Of a stretch of 42,146 nucleotides of DNA, positions 7,375-14,533 are shown one piece after another; positions within the stretch are counted from its first letter, which is position 1; the number at the start of each line of letters is the position of its first letter. This DNA comes from Phycisphaeraceae bacterium (GTDB lineage: Bacteria > Planctomycetota > Phycisphaerae > Phycisphaerales > Phycisphaeraceae): the NCBI GenBank assembly GCA_020851735.1, contig JADZCD010000063.1:1-42146 (forward strand), in the 5' to 3' direction. The position numbers and the translations under genes were made by a program. The notes under the pieces are model-generated. The model worked only from the letters and a program-made list of their open reading frames with translations. It did not search any database and was not told the DNA's origin.

Positions 7375-8184
7375 TCAGCCTCCCTGGACCACCAGTCTTC
7401 GCAGGCCGCTGGCGAGCATCCAGCGACCCAGCATGACCAACGCCAGCGTCCATCCCACTTGCCTTAAGAGCACGCCCGCAGCCTCGCCGGGTCCGACCTG
7501 GCCGATGTAGATGCGGAACGGCAGGTCGAGCGTGCCGGCAAAGGGCAGCCACTCGATCACGTGCCGGGCCGCGTCGGGCAGCAGCGGCAGGGGGATGACG
7601 ATTCCCGAGAGCACCCACGCCAGCCCCGAGAGCAGCAGCATCAGCCCCTCGCCCGAGATGGTCCAGAGCATGGTGATGGTCAGCAGGGCTGTGATGACCG
7701 ACGTCAGCGCCACCGCCAGCAGCACGGAGAGGGCAAAGAGTCCTGCCGCGGCGGGCGACGCGGGCGGCCCCAGGCGCATGCTCGCAGGCAGCAGCGCCAC
7801 GGCGAACACCACGATGGGCAGGCAGCGCAGCATCGTCGGCGCGATGCGCAGCGACGCGGCCCGCATGCACCACGCCCAGTAGACGTCCCACGGCCGGGTC
7901 AGCTCGTAGGCCACCGTGCCGCTGCGGATCATGCCCGCTCCTTCGCCGTCGATCCGCATGGGCAGGAGGCCCAGCAGCGCCTGGCCGAGCCAGATGTAAG
8001 TGACGGTTTGCCGCAGCGTCATCGGCGCCTCGACGCCGGGCCGCAGGGAGGCGTAGAAGGCCGTGAAGACCATCACGCGGATGATCCCCCAGAACACCTG
8101 CGTGGCCATCCCCGCCAGCGCCGCGGCGCGGTATTGCAGGAGCATGCGGATGCGAGCGCCGAGAATGGCCCCATATGCGGTCAT
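7375..8184 (-). CDS. ABC-2 type permease subunit (COG4587-like)
   Basis: 269 residues, with about six membrane segments. I chose the ATG at 8184 (MTAYGAILGARIRMLLQYRAA), 10 bases after the stop of the methyltransferase and behind GAGG. The sequence SGTVAYELTRPWDVYWAW and the charged RMLLQYR start are family traits of paired ABC-2 permeases. It would form a heterodimeric export channel with the product at 6569. A Ser/Gly-rich loop (TISGEGLMLLLSG) lies between later helices. Homologous systems export toxic cations or peptides, but nothing here defines the cargo. Confidence 0.85.
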   Translation of the reverse strand: MTAYGAILGARIRMLLQYRAAALAGMATQVFWGIIRVMVFTAFYASLRPGVEAPMTLRQTVTYIWLGQALLGLLPMRIDGEGAGMIRSGTVAYELTRPWDVYWAWCMRAASLRIAPTMLRCLPIVVFAVALLPASMRLGPPASPAAAGLFALSVLLAVALTSVITALLTITMLWTISGEGLMLLLSGLAWVLSGIVIPLPLLPDAARHVIEWLPFAGTLDLPFRIYIGQVGPGEAAGVLLRQVGWTLALVMLGRWMLASGLRRLVVQGG

Positions 8185-8194
8185 ACGGTCCTCG

Positions 8195-9100
8195 TCAGAG
8201 GGATGATTTCGGTTTGACCACCGTCCCATAGCTGAACGTATGCAGCGACGGCCAGACGGTGTGATAATTCGGTCCCTTGTGTCGATAATCCCGTTGCAGT
8301 TCGCGGCGGACTTCTTTCTGCGCCTGTGCAGGGCCGACGCCATAGCTCACCAGCCGCTGCTCCCATTGAGCGATCTCTTGTGCATCGCTCGGCTGATACC
8401 CCATGCCTTCATTGCAGATGGCCTGGAAGAACGGCTGATCCTTGGCGCTATCCAGCGGCGGCAGCAGCAGTCGCACCGCGTCGGTCACCCGGCAGGCCAC
8501 GTCTTTCAGCCCCGCATGGTGCAGCAGGATAGGCATGCGGGCCCCGATGTTGTAGTCGACACCGCTGCGCTCGCGGACGTGTCGGTTCATCGTCTGGAAC
8601 AGTTCCAGCGGCGCGTTGTCCAGCTCATTGGACTCTTCGATATGCAGCAGGGCGGTGACGGCATTGCGATTGCCCTCGCACGCGATGACCATCCCGCCGT
8701 CGCGAGTCACACGCACCATCTCGGCGACGGCCCTCCGCGGCTCCGGGACGTGCATGAGCACGGCGTGGCAGAAGGCCAGGTCGAACGAATCGTCTTGCAG
8801 CGGAACGTTGCGAACGTCAGCCTGGAGGAACCGGGCTTCGTATGGCTTCTGGGCATAGATCTGCCGCGCCTTGGCCAGCAGCGGGCCGGAGGTGTCGAGG
8901 CCCGTGTAGGTGCTCCCCTGCGGCAGCAGTTCCAGGAGCACCAAACCCCAGCGCCCGTAGCCACAGCCGAAATCGACGATCCGACAGGGCCGATCAAGCC
9001 GCCAGACGTCACGGACCAGGAACCGCCAGTAGTCGGCGTTGTGGTACAGCCACTGACTGGCACACAGGTGTTCGTAACGGTCGTCCCAATGCCCGCTCAT
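8195..9100 (-). CDS. Class I SAM-dependent methyltransferase within the ABC exporter operon
   Basis: 301 residues. SAM-binding motif I is IVDFGCGYGRWG, followed by an acidic TGLDTSG, motif II-like ADVRNVPLQDDSFDLAFCHAVLMHV, and the post-motif VTRDGGMVI, typical of the Methyltransf_11/25 superfamily. The ATG at 9100 has GGAG about 6 bases upstream, and the ORF extension upstream belongs to the ATPase gene. Only 10 bases separate it from the ATPase gene before it and the permease gene after it, so it is surely co-transcribed. I infer that it may modify the exported compound or a component of the transporter. The C-terminal 120 residues are not recognised. Confidence 0.8.
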   Translation of the reverse strand: MSGHWDDRYEHLCASQWLYHNADYWRFLVRDVWRLDRPCRIVDFGCGYGRWGLVLLELLPQGSTYTGLDTSGPLLAKARQIYAQKPYEARFLQADVRNVPLQDDSFDLAFCHAVLMHVPEPRRAVAEMVRVTRDGGMVIACEGNRNAVTALLHIEESNELDNAPLELFQTMNRHVRERSGVDYNIGARMPILLHHAGLKDVACRVTDAVRLLLPPLDSAKDQPFFQAICNEGMGYQPSDAQEIAQWEQRLVSYGVGPAQAQKEVRRELQRDYRHKGPNYHTVWPSLHTFSYGTVVKPKSSL

Positions 9101-9110
9101 GGGTGTCTCC

Positions 9111-10106
9111 TCATGACTGGTTCGAGGATTCCAGACGTCCATACAGCCGCGCGATGATCTTCTCGATCGGCGGGTTCTGGACGAAAAGGTCTCGGATCGC
9201 ATGCTTTGCCGTCACCCGCGCAATCAGCTCCGCCGGGGAGATGTGCTGGGGGTCGAAACTCAGCTCCACGCGGCGGCCGGTGTGCTCGATCACCAAGGCG
9301 TCCGGATCGCTCACGCCGTCGCCGTCGTTGGCCAGGTCGACGATCAGCCAGCGTTCGCTGGTGACGCTTCGTCGTAGCGCTTCAAGCGAGCCGTCGGAGA
9401 GGATTTTTCCCTGGCCGATGACCATCACGCGGGAGCAGAGGGCCTCGATGTCGTCCATGTCGTGGGTGGTGAGGATGACGGTGACGCCTTGGCGGCGGTT
9501 AAGCTCCTTGATGAATCGGCGCACGGCCAGCTTGCTCACGGCGTCCAGGCCGATGGTCGGCTCATCAAGGAAGAGGACGTCGGGCCGGTGCAGGAGCGCC
9601 GCGGCCAGATCGCAGCGCATCCGCTGGCCCAGGGAGAGTTGGCGGACGGGGGTGTCCAGGAGCGGGGCGAGGTCCAGCAGGTCGACCATTTCGGCGCGGT
9701 TGCGGCGGTAATCCGCTGGGGGCACGCGATAGATGGCTGCCAGGAGGTCGAAGGACTCGATCACGGGCAGGTCCCACCAGAGTTGCGTCCGCTGGCCGAA
9801 GACCACGCCGAGGCGCTGCACGTGGGCGATGCGGTGCTTCCAGGGCACGCGGCCGTTGACGGTGCAGACCCCGGAGTTGGGCACGAGGATGCCCGAGAGG
9901 ATCTTGACCGTGGTGGACTTGCCCGCGCCGTTGGGGCCGATGTAGCCGACGAGTTCGCCGGGCTCGATGGCGAAGCTGATGCCGTCCAGCGCGTGGACGG
10001 TGCGGTGCTGTCGGTGAATCAGTCCGCGTACCGCGCCCCACAGGCCGGGCTGCCGTTGGGCGACTTTGAACGTCTTAACCAGGTTTTCGACGACGATCAG
10101 GGACAT
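9111..10106 (-). CDS. ABC transporter ATP-binding protein (COG4586-like)
   Basis: 331 residues. Walker A GPNGAGKS, Q-loop region GVVFGQRTQLWWDLP, signature LSLGQRMR (a variant of LSGGQ), Walker B VLFLDEPTIGLD and switch histidine TTHD are all present. The QRTQLWWDLP segment is typical of ATPases paired with the COG3694/COG4587 permeases. The ATG at 10106 begins MSLIVVENLVKTF; the open frame continues to 10295, but a good promoter lies at 10217-10245, inside that extension. First gene of the operon that continues with the methyltransferase and two permeases. It powers export of an unknown substrate across the inner membrane. Confidence 0.9.
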   Translation of the reverse strand: MSLIVVENLVKTFKVAQRQPGLWGAVRGLIHRQHRTVHALDGISFAIEPGELVGYIGPNGAGKSTTVKILSGILVPNSGVCTVNGRVPWKHRIAHVQRLGVVFGQRTQLWWDLPVIESFDLLAAIYRVPPADYRRNRAEMVDLLDLAPLLDTPVRQLSLGQRMRCDLAAALLHRPDVLFLDEPTIGLDAVSKLAVRRFIKELNRRQGVTVILTTHDMDDIEALCSRVMVIGQGKILSDGSLEALRRSVTSERWLIVDLANDGDGVSDPDALVIEHTGRRVELSFDPQHISPAELIARVTAKHAIRDLFVQNPPIEKIIARLYGRLESSNQS

Positions 10107-10216
10107 GGTTTTGGCCGCCTTATGCAAGGAATTTTCACTAGACGCGCGCAGGCGCACGCCAACGCCGACGAAAAAAGGGGGCCGGCGCGGCCGACAAATG
10201 CCTGAAGATAATGCGG

Positions 10217-10245
10217 AGTATAGGCCCTTTTTATGCGCCAAACAA
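10217..10245 (-). promoter_or_regulatory. Predicted sigma-70 promoter of the ABC exporter operon
   Basis: On the minus strand TTGTTT (10240-10245) and TATACT (10217-10222) are separated by exactly 17 bases. Transcription would begin near 10210, leaving a leader of about 100 bases before the ATPase start. Confidence 0.45.
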
Positions 10246-10346
10246 GAAACCATCAGCCGTTTGCGCGGGGGGAGTAGGCGGGTGGGCGGCGGCACGATGG
10301 GCCGGGAAAGATTTCAGATGCAGGCTGACGATGTGCCAGGGCCCGC

Positions 10347-11423
10347 TTAAGGCGAGGCGTTTTTGTTAAATAAGCTGCCTTGCTGGGCGTCGGTGTTTGT
10401 TTCAGCCAGAACGTGTTGGATCATTTTCTGGACCTGGGAATTGGCGCGTAACACCTCGATTTTTATTTCCGGGTGTTGGCGTTGAAAGACGCGGAAGATT
10501 TCGTCGGCAAAAGCTTGGCCGATTTCGTCTATGCCGGTAAAGTCCAGGGACACGGTCTTAAATCTCTCAAAACGGGTCAGGACGCGCTTGGCCTGCGAGC
10601 GGGAGACAAGTTGCTCCTGCCCGATGCGTGCCAACGCCAGCGGAACATGAGTATGCGAAAAGCCGTAGTCATCGCCTGGGGAAGCAAAGGCGTCAAAGAC
10701 TTGACTTACGGTTCGCTCGGACCAGGGGACGATGCTCATATCCACACGGGTTCCAGATACTTCCTGGGTTTGTGATTCAATCAGCCAGTCGTTGTCGGGC
10801 TTGCGATGAAGAAAGACGAATTGGCCGGAAACAATATGGAAGTCGTCAAACATGCGGGAAGTGAAAAAAATGCCTTCACCCGAGTGTCTTGTCGGGTCTG
10901 TAGTCAACTTGCCTTTGGATAGTTCGAGGATAGCTTCGCGCGGATCATCGAGCCCGCACTCTCTTTTGATTTTGTTGAAAATGCCCACGCCATCGTCTTC
11001 CACGCGTAACAACACCCCTCCAGCTGAATACACCAACGAAAACTTAATGGTTTTGCCTTCGGAGTGCTCAATGGCGTTATTGTAAATTTCCGTAAAGCCA
11101 TGCTGACAAATCTGCCGGACATTGTCCGGTAGATTTTTTAGCGTCGGTTCCACACGTTGGCGCCAGACTTGGTCTTCGGCAAGGTTCGACGAAATGGCGT
11201 CCTCAAAGGTTGTGCCGGCCAGAGGCAGTACGCGCCAGTTTTTCTTTCGCGTCCTGCCCTGTGAGGTTAGCCAACCTTTCTTAACCATATGGCGCAGGTG
11301 TTGGCTGACGGCCTGACGAGTTACGCCAAATTGCACAACTATTTCACCGACGTCGACATGGCCGAGACGGTGCAATTGCTCTAATAGAGCTTTCTGGATG
11401 GGGTGCAGTTCGATGGGGTCCAC
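10347..11423 (-). CDS. Fusion regulator: winged helix, HATPase and STAS-like (DUF4325) domains
   Basis: About 358 residues from a GTG at 11423; an ATG at 11471 is in frame, but the residues it adds are translated operator DNA. The N-terminal 70 residues form a winged helix-turn-helix (VTRQAVSQHLRHMVKKGWL). The middle, residues about 85-215, is a GHKL ATPase-like domain with an N-box FTEIYNNAIEHSEGKTI and a G1 box VEDDGVGIF. The C-terminal 70 residues (VSLDFTGIDEIGQAFADEIFRVF) match DUF4325, a STAS-like domain. In anti-sigma systems the HATPase and STAS domains are separate proteins; here they are joined to a DNA-binding domain. No kinase histidine is visible, so this may be a one-component switch. 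It is somewhat lower in G+C than its neighbours. Confidence 0.7.
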   Translation of the reverse strand: MDPIELHPIQKALLEQLHRLGHVDVGEIVVQFGVTRQAVSQHLRHMVKKGWLTSQGRTRKKNWRVLPLAGTTFEDAISSNLAEDQVWRQRVEPTLKNLPDNVRQICQHGFTEIYNNAIEHSEGKTIKFSLVYSAGGVLLRVEDDGVGIFNKIKRECGLDDPREAILELSKGKLTTDPTRHSGEGIFFTSRMFDDFHIVSGQFVFLHRKPDNDWLIESQTQEVSGTRVDMSIVPWSERTVSQVFDAFASPGDDYGFSHTHVPLALARIGQEQLVSRSQAKRVLTRFERFKTVSLDFTGIDEIGQAFADEIFRVFQRQHPEIKIEVLRANSQVQKMIQHVLAETNTDAQQGSLFNKNASP

Positions 11424-11429
11424 AAAACA

Positions 11430-11507
11430 ATTGTAAACAAAACACAAGGCAATTGACAACATCAAGCACAACTAGTGTTGTCAATTGCTATATGCAGTAA
11501 TTACAAT
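11430..11507. promoter_or_regulatory. Symmetric operator with mirror-image promoters
   Basis: Two nested perfect inverted repeats share one centre: GCAATTGACAAC (11449-11460) with GTTGTCAATTGC (11477-11488), and ATTGTAA (11430-11436) with TTACAAT (11501-11507). The spacing on both sides is 12 bases and the centre is 16 bases. Each half reads TTGTCA-N18-TACAAT, so the region looks like two divergent promoters. The minus-strand one would start near 11423, exactly at the GTG of the regulator, giving a leaderless mRNA. The obvious candidate binder is the regulator itself. Confidence 0.6.
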
Positions 11508-11527
11508 AGTTTAAAGATGATTTTCGC

Positions 11528-12886
11528 CTACGGAAGTTCGCTTAAGCGGGTGGCGGAGGCCAATTGGGGGCAGAGGTCGGCGATTTTGATGGGTTGGCCG
11601 GTCTTGAAGGACTGGTTGGCGGCGATGCCGATCAGGATGGAGGCGGAGCCCTGCCCGTGCTGGGCGGAAAGGTGCCACTGGTCTGGGGGGGCGGTGGGGG
11701 AGAAGATTTGCTCCTGGAGGAGCGGGTCGCCGCCGCCGTGTCCGCCGGTGGCGGAGGGGATGGGCACCTTGTAGGGTTTTTTGAACATCGGCAGCACCAC
11801 GCACTGGCTTTCCCACTTCATTTCTTCGCCGAGCTGCTGGTCGCCTTGCCCGGCGATGATGTGCGATTGGTGGATTTCCTGGTATTCCAGGCGGCCTTGG
11901 GTGCCGTTGAAGGCGATGTGGAAGCCCTCGCGGGGCAGGTAAGCGTTGAGCGAATAGTTGAGCACGGTGCCGGTCTTGTATTTGACCAGGGCGGACATGG
12001 AGTCCTCAATGTTGATCGGCCCGCCGAAGACGTTGCGGTCGCGGCGGTAGCCGTCGAAGTCCTTGGCTTCCCAGTAGAGCTTGCGGCCGTCGGCGCCGAT
12101 GCGCGTGAGGTCCATGGCGAAAGGATCGCCGGCGGTCTTACCTTCCTTGGCGGCTTCGGTGTAGTTTTCGTAGGCGACTGTCAGCCCGCGTTTTTCGGCG
12201 TTTTCGCGGCCATAGAACCCCAGGCGGCCCCAGCCGAAGACCTCGGCGGGCACGGCGTCCAGCCACCAGTTGACCAGATCAAAGTGATGCGTGGACTTGT
12301 GGACCATCAGCCCGCCGGACTGGTCCTTTTCGCGGTGCCAGCGGCGGAAGTAGTCCGCCCCGTGGTTGGTGTCCAGGAGGTATTCCATGTCGGCGTGAAT
12401 GATCTGGCCGATGGTGCCCTTACTTAAGAGCTGCTTGACGAGCAGCGCGCCGGGCCCGTAGCGGTAGTTGAAGGTGACGCGGAGTTTCTTGCCGGTCTTT
12501 TCGATGGCGCGCCAGATGACCTGGCATCTGTCGGCGTCGATGGTCATGGGCTTTTCGGTGACGGCGTCGCAGCCGAGCTCCATGGCGCGGGCGATGTACT
12601 GGTGATGAAAGGCGTCGACGGTGCAGACGATGACGGTGTCGGGCTTGGTTTCCCGGATCATGCGGTCAAAGTCTTCGGCTGGGAAGGTGGGGACTTTTTC
12701 GTATTGGAAATTGTCGATCAGGCGCTGCTGGTGGTGAGCGAGGCGGCCGGGGTTGGTGTCGCACATGCCCACGAGCTGGCAGTGTTCTTTGAAGCGGCTG
12801 GCGATCGGATCGAGGAACATGGGGGCGCGGCCGCCGACGCCGACGATGGCAAAGCGCGTGGGGCGCGTCTTGGGGGAGCAAGACAT
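11528..12886 (-). CDS. Gfo/Idh/MocA-family oxidoreductase
   Basis: 452 residues, longer than the usual 330-400. The N-terminal Rossmann fold has FAIVGVGGRA (12-21), and CDTNPGRLA follows the second strand. VTEKPMTID (109-117) holds the conserved EKP motif, and GGLMVHKSTHHFDLVNWW (191-208) the catalytic histidine/aspartate region. Members act on sugars or inositols with NAD(P). The NTNHGADYFRRWHREK segment is typical of the large planctomycete branch that works on secondary-metabolite or glycan sugars; the substrate is not known. No signal peptide is visible. No operon partner: an unrelated regulator lies downstream in the same direction and a non-coding stretch upstream. Confidence 0.85.
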   Translation of the reverse strand: MSCSPKTRPTRFAIVGVGGRAPMFLDPIASRFKEHCQLVGMCDTNPGRLAHHQQRLIDNFQYEKVPTFPAEDFDRMIRETKPDTVIVCTVDAFHHQYIARAMELGCDAVTEKPMTIDADRCQVIWRAIEKTGKKLRVTFNYRYGPGALLVKQLLSKGTIGQIIHADMEYLLDTNHGADYFRRWHREKDQSGGLMVHKSTHHFDLVNWWLDAVPAEVFGWGRLGFYGRENAEKRGLTVAYENYTEAAKEGKTAGDPFAMDLTRIGADGRKLYWEAKDFDGYRRDRNVFGGPINIEDSMSALVKYKTGTVLNYSLNAYLPREGFHIAFNGTQGRLEYQEIHQSHIIAGQGDQQLGEEMKWESQCVVLPMFKKPYKVPIPSATGGHGGGDPLLQEQIFSPTAPPDQWHLSAQHGQGSASILIGIAANQSFKTGQPIKIADLCPQLASATRLSELP

Positions 12887-13334
12887 CTTTGAGGAACTCC
12901 GGGAATTGGGGAACAGGTAATTAAGGACGGGCCATTAAACCCAGGGGGGGTGGATGATGCAAATTTGCCTTTTTTTGCTTATTTATCGGAATGGCAGGAT
13001 TAAGCTTAGGCGGGCGAAGGCGGCGGAGTGAGGCCCCAGGTGGTGGGCGTGGCGGCCAGCTCGTAGCGCAGCGTTCCGCCGGAGGCGATTTCCGCGTGGC
13101 GGAGGCGACAAAGAATCAACCGCCTGTAATAGAAGCGGATAGGGATTTAACGGCCAATGCAGGGGAATCCCCAGCCATCAAAGCCGTTAAAAGCAAATGA
13201 TTAAATAGGTCAAAATCAGTATTGACTTCATGGCTTAGGCAAGGGACATTAGTGGATAAAGGCGGGTTTATAAGCACAGTGGTGTGGACCGCCCGTAGTG
13301 GCTCATATCTGATTCGCTAGAGGAGGAGAAAATC
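12887..13334. other. Intergenic stretch with a coding remnant
   Basis: About 450 bases without an intact gene. Poly-T and AT-rich sequence sits at 12960-12990, and a possible gene fragment at 13006-13109 (listed separately). The last 130 bases should hold the promoter of the PEP-CTERM gene: TTGACT at about 13224 is a possible -35, but I see no good -10 at proper spacing. Confidence 0.5.
13006..13109 (-). pseudogene. Possible C-terminal remnant of a secreted glycoside hydrolase (GH92-like)
   Basis: On the minus strand the 34 codons before the stop at 13006-13008 read HAEIASGGTLRYELAATPT and end WGLTPPP. This pattern of a GG-T-L-x-Y/F-E followed by a PT-x-WG end is like the C terminus of GH92 family mannosidases as I remember it. 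Nothing recognisable continues upstream, and no start is present, so I read it as a leftover piece. Confidence 0.3.
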
Positions 13335-13988
13335 ATGATTAGGAAAGGATCGGTGGTATTGGTTTGGCGCGCTGTTGCTCTGCTGGTGTTGCTGGCGGTG
13401 GCGGGATCGGCTTGGGCACTGCCTTATTCCGCGGATGAGATTGTGCCGTTGCCAGCACCCAATCCCAACTACACCAACGCGGCTTCGGGCACGGTGATTC
13501 TGGGGGCGTACCCTGATGAATACATCATCATGGTCGAGAACGAGCTGCGGTTTGATCACTGGAAAGAGTGGATGATCATTTACACGATCACGCCGCTGGA
13601 GCCCAACGACTGGTTGGCGGATCTGCACGTGGATTATTCGATGCTGATCAATCCCGGCGGCGGGCCACCGCTGTTTGAGAATCTGCAGATGGGCCTGGAC
13701 ACGGCCTTCTGGCAGACGTACTACGGGGGCACGGGTTCGCTGATGCCGTTGACGTGGACAGTGGTGGGGTTCCCCAACACGGTGGTGCCGCTGAAGGTCA
13801 ATCCGCTGCAGGCGGATCTGGTGGTGTGCACGGATCCGTTTAACTGGAATCCAGAGTGGGTGAGTCTGGAGTTCGGGGGAGCGAACGTGCGGATTGACTA
13901 TCAGTTTGTGGACTGGTGCATCCCCGAGCCGGGGAGTCTGGCGCTATTGGCGGTGGCGGGGTTGGGGTGGATGGTCCGGCGCCGATAG
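13335..13988 (+). CDS. PEP-CTERM sorting domain protein
   Basis: 217 residues. A GAGGAGG lies about 6 bases before the ATG. An N-terminal signal peptide (about 1-29, ending SAWA) is followed by a region rich in aromatic residues with no family I recognise. The C terminus is the tripartite sorting signal: PEPGS, a hydrophobic helix LALLAVAGLGWMV, then RRR. Exosortase would cleave it, placing the mature protein at the cell surface or in extracellular matrix. A rho-independent terminator follows at 14018. No exosortase gene is present in the window. Confidence 0.85.
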   Translation: MIRKGSVVLVWRAVALLVLLAVAGSAWALPYSADEIVPLPAPNPNYTNAASGTVILGAYPDEYIIMVENELRFDHWKEWMIIYTITPLEPNDWLADLHVDYSMLINPGGGPPLFENLQMGLDTAFWQTYYGGTGSLMPLTWTVVGFPNTVVPLKVNPLQADLVVCTDPFNWNPEWVSLEFGGANVRIDYQFVDWCIPEPGSLALLAVAGLGWMVRRR

Positions 13989-14017
13989 ACGGGTGATGAA
14001 AGAGCGGTTTATAGCCA

Positions 14018-14047
14018 AGCCCTCGCTCCGCGGCGGGGGCTTTTTTT
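14018..14047 (+). terminator. Rho-independent terminator of the PEP-CTERM gene
   Basis: AGCCCTCGC (14018-14026) pairs with GCGGGGGCT (14033-14041), with one G-T wobble, and a run of seven T follows directly. Confidence 0.75.
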
Positions 14048-14108
14048 GGATTGGGGGCGGGCGGGAGAATGGGAAGGCGATCAGGGGCGGTGGCAGAGCC
14101 GGGACGTG

Positions 14109-14131
14109 GCCCAGGGATTTCTTCCCTGGGC
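14109..14131. terminator. Hairpin before the tRNA gene
   Basis: A perfect 9-bp stem, GCCCAGGGA/TCCCTGGGC, with a 5-base loop, followed by only three T. It may be a weak terminator or one of the dispersed palindromes. Confidence 0.4.
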
Positions 14132-14245
14132 TTTAGTAATGTCCGCTGGCAGCGGAAGCGGGAGGGATATAAACCTTGCCAAGTCATCATGGAGTGTTAA
14201 CATGACCGGGCTTGGGAGGCAGCCAACCCATAGCCTACCCATATT

Positions 14246-14319
<74 letters not shown>

Positions 14320-14377
14320 TTTTCTTTGGTTACAGGGGGCCTTCCTACAGCACCGATCAGGCTGCACCCTCACCCCA

Positions 14378-14402
14378 CCCTCTCCCTCCGAGAGGGAGAG
14401 GG
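14378..14402. repeat. GAGGGAGAGGG-type dispersed palindrome
   Basis: CCCTCTCCCT and AGGGAGAGGG flank a short loop, preceded by CACCCTCACCCCA. It is a widespread type of interspersed bacterial hairpin. Confidence 0.55.
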
Positions 14403-14430
14403 GGTTGTCTCCCGGGGGAACTTGCGGGGG

Positions 14431-14486
14431 GCACCGCTTGCTGACGCGCGCGGCTCGTTGATGCCGGTACTTCCGGGGGCGGGGGC
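14431..14486 (+). repeat. Dispersed 56-base repeat, intergenic copy
   Basis: The 28 bases 14431-14458 are identical to 5352-5379, and the following 28 are similar (five differences), ending in CTTCCGGGGG. It is followed by further TTCCGGGGG units up to about 14510, just before mutS. Confidence 0.8.
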
Positions 14487-14533
14487 TTCCGGGGGGGGGT
14501 GCGGGGAAGGGCGGTTTGGCATAGATTGAGGGG

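Noticed and set aside
7372..7891. Extension of the second permease upstream to 7891
   Set aside because: The extension overlaps the first permease out of frame, is Ala/Arg/Gly-rich and the ATG at 7372 fits the family start.
11475..11774. Plus-strand open frame downstream of the mirror promoter
   Set aside because: The promoter-like half is real in sequence, but the frame is antisense to the end of the oxidoreductase gene, has no ribosome binding site and no family features. It may be only an antisense transcript.
12991..13200. Plus-strand 69-residue frame
   Set aside because: Arg/Gly-rich with no ribosome binding site, and it covers the minus-strand coding remnant.
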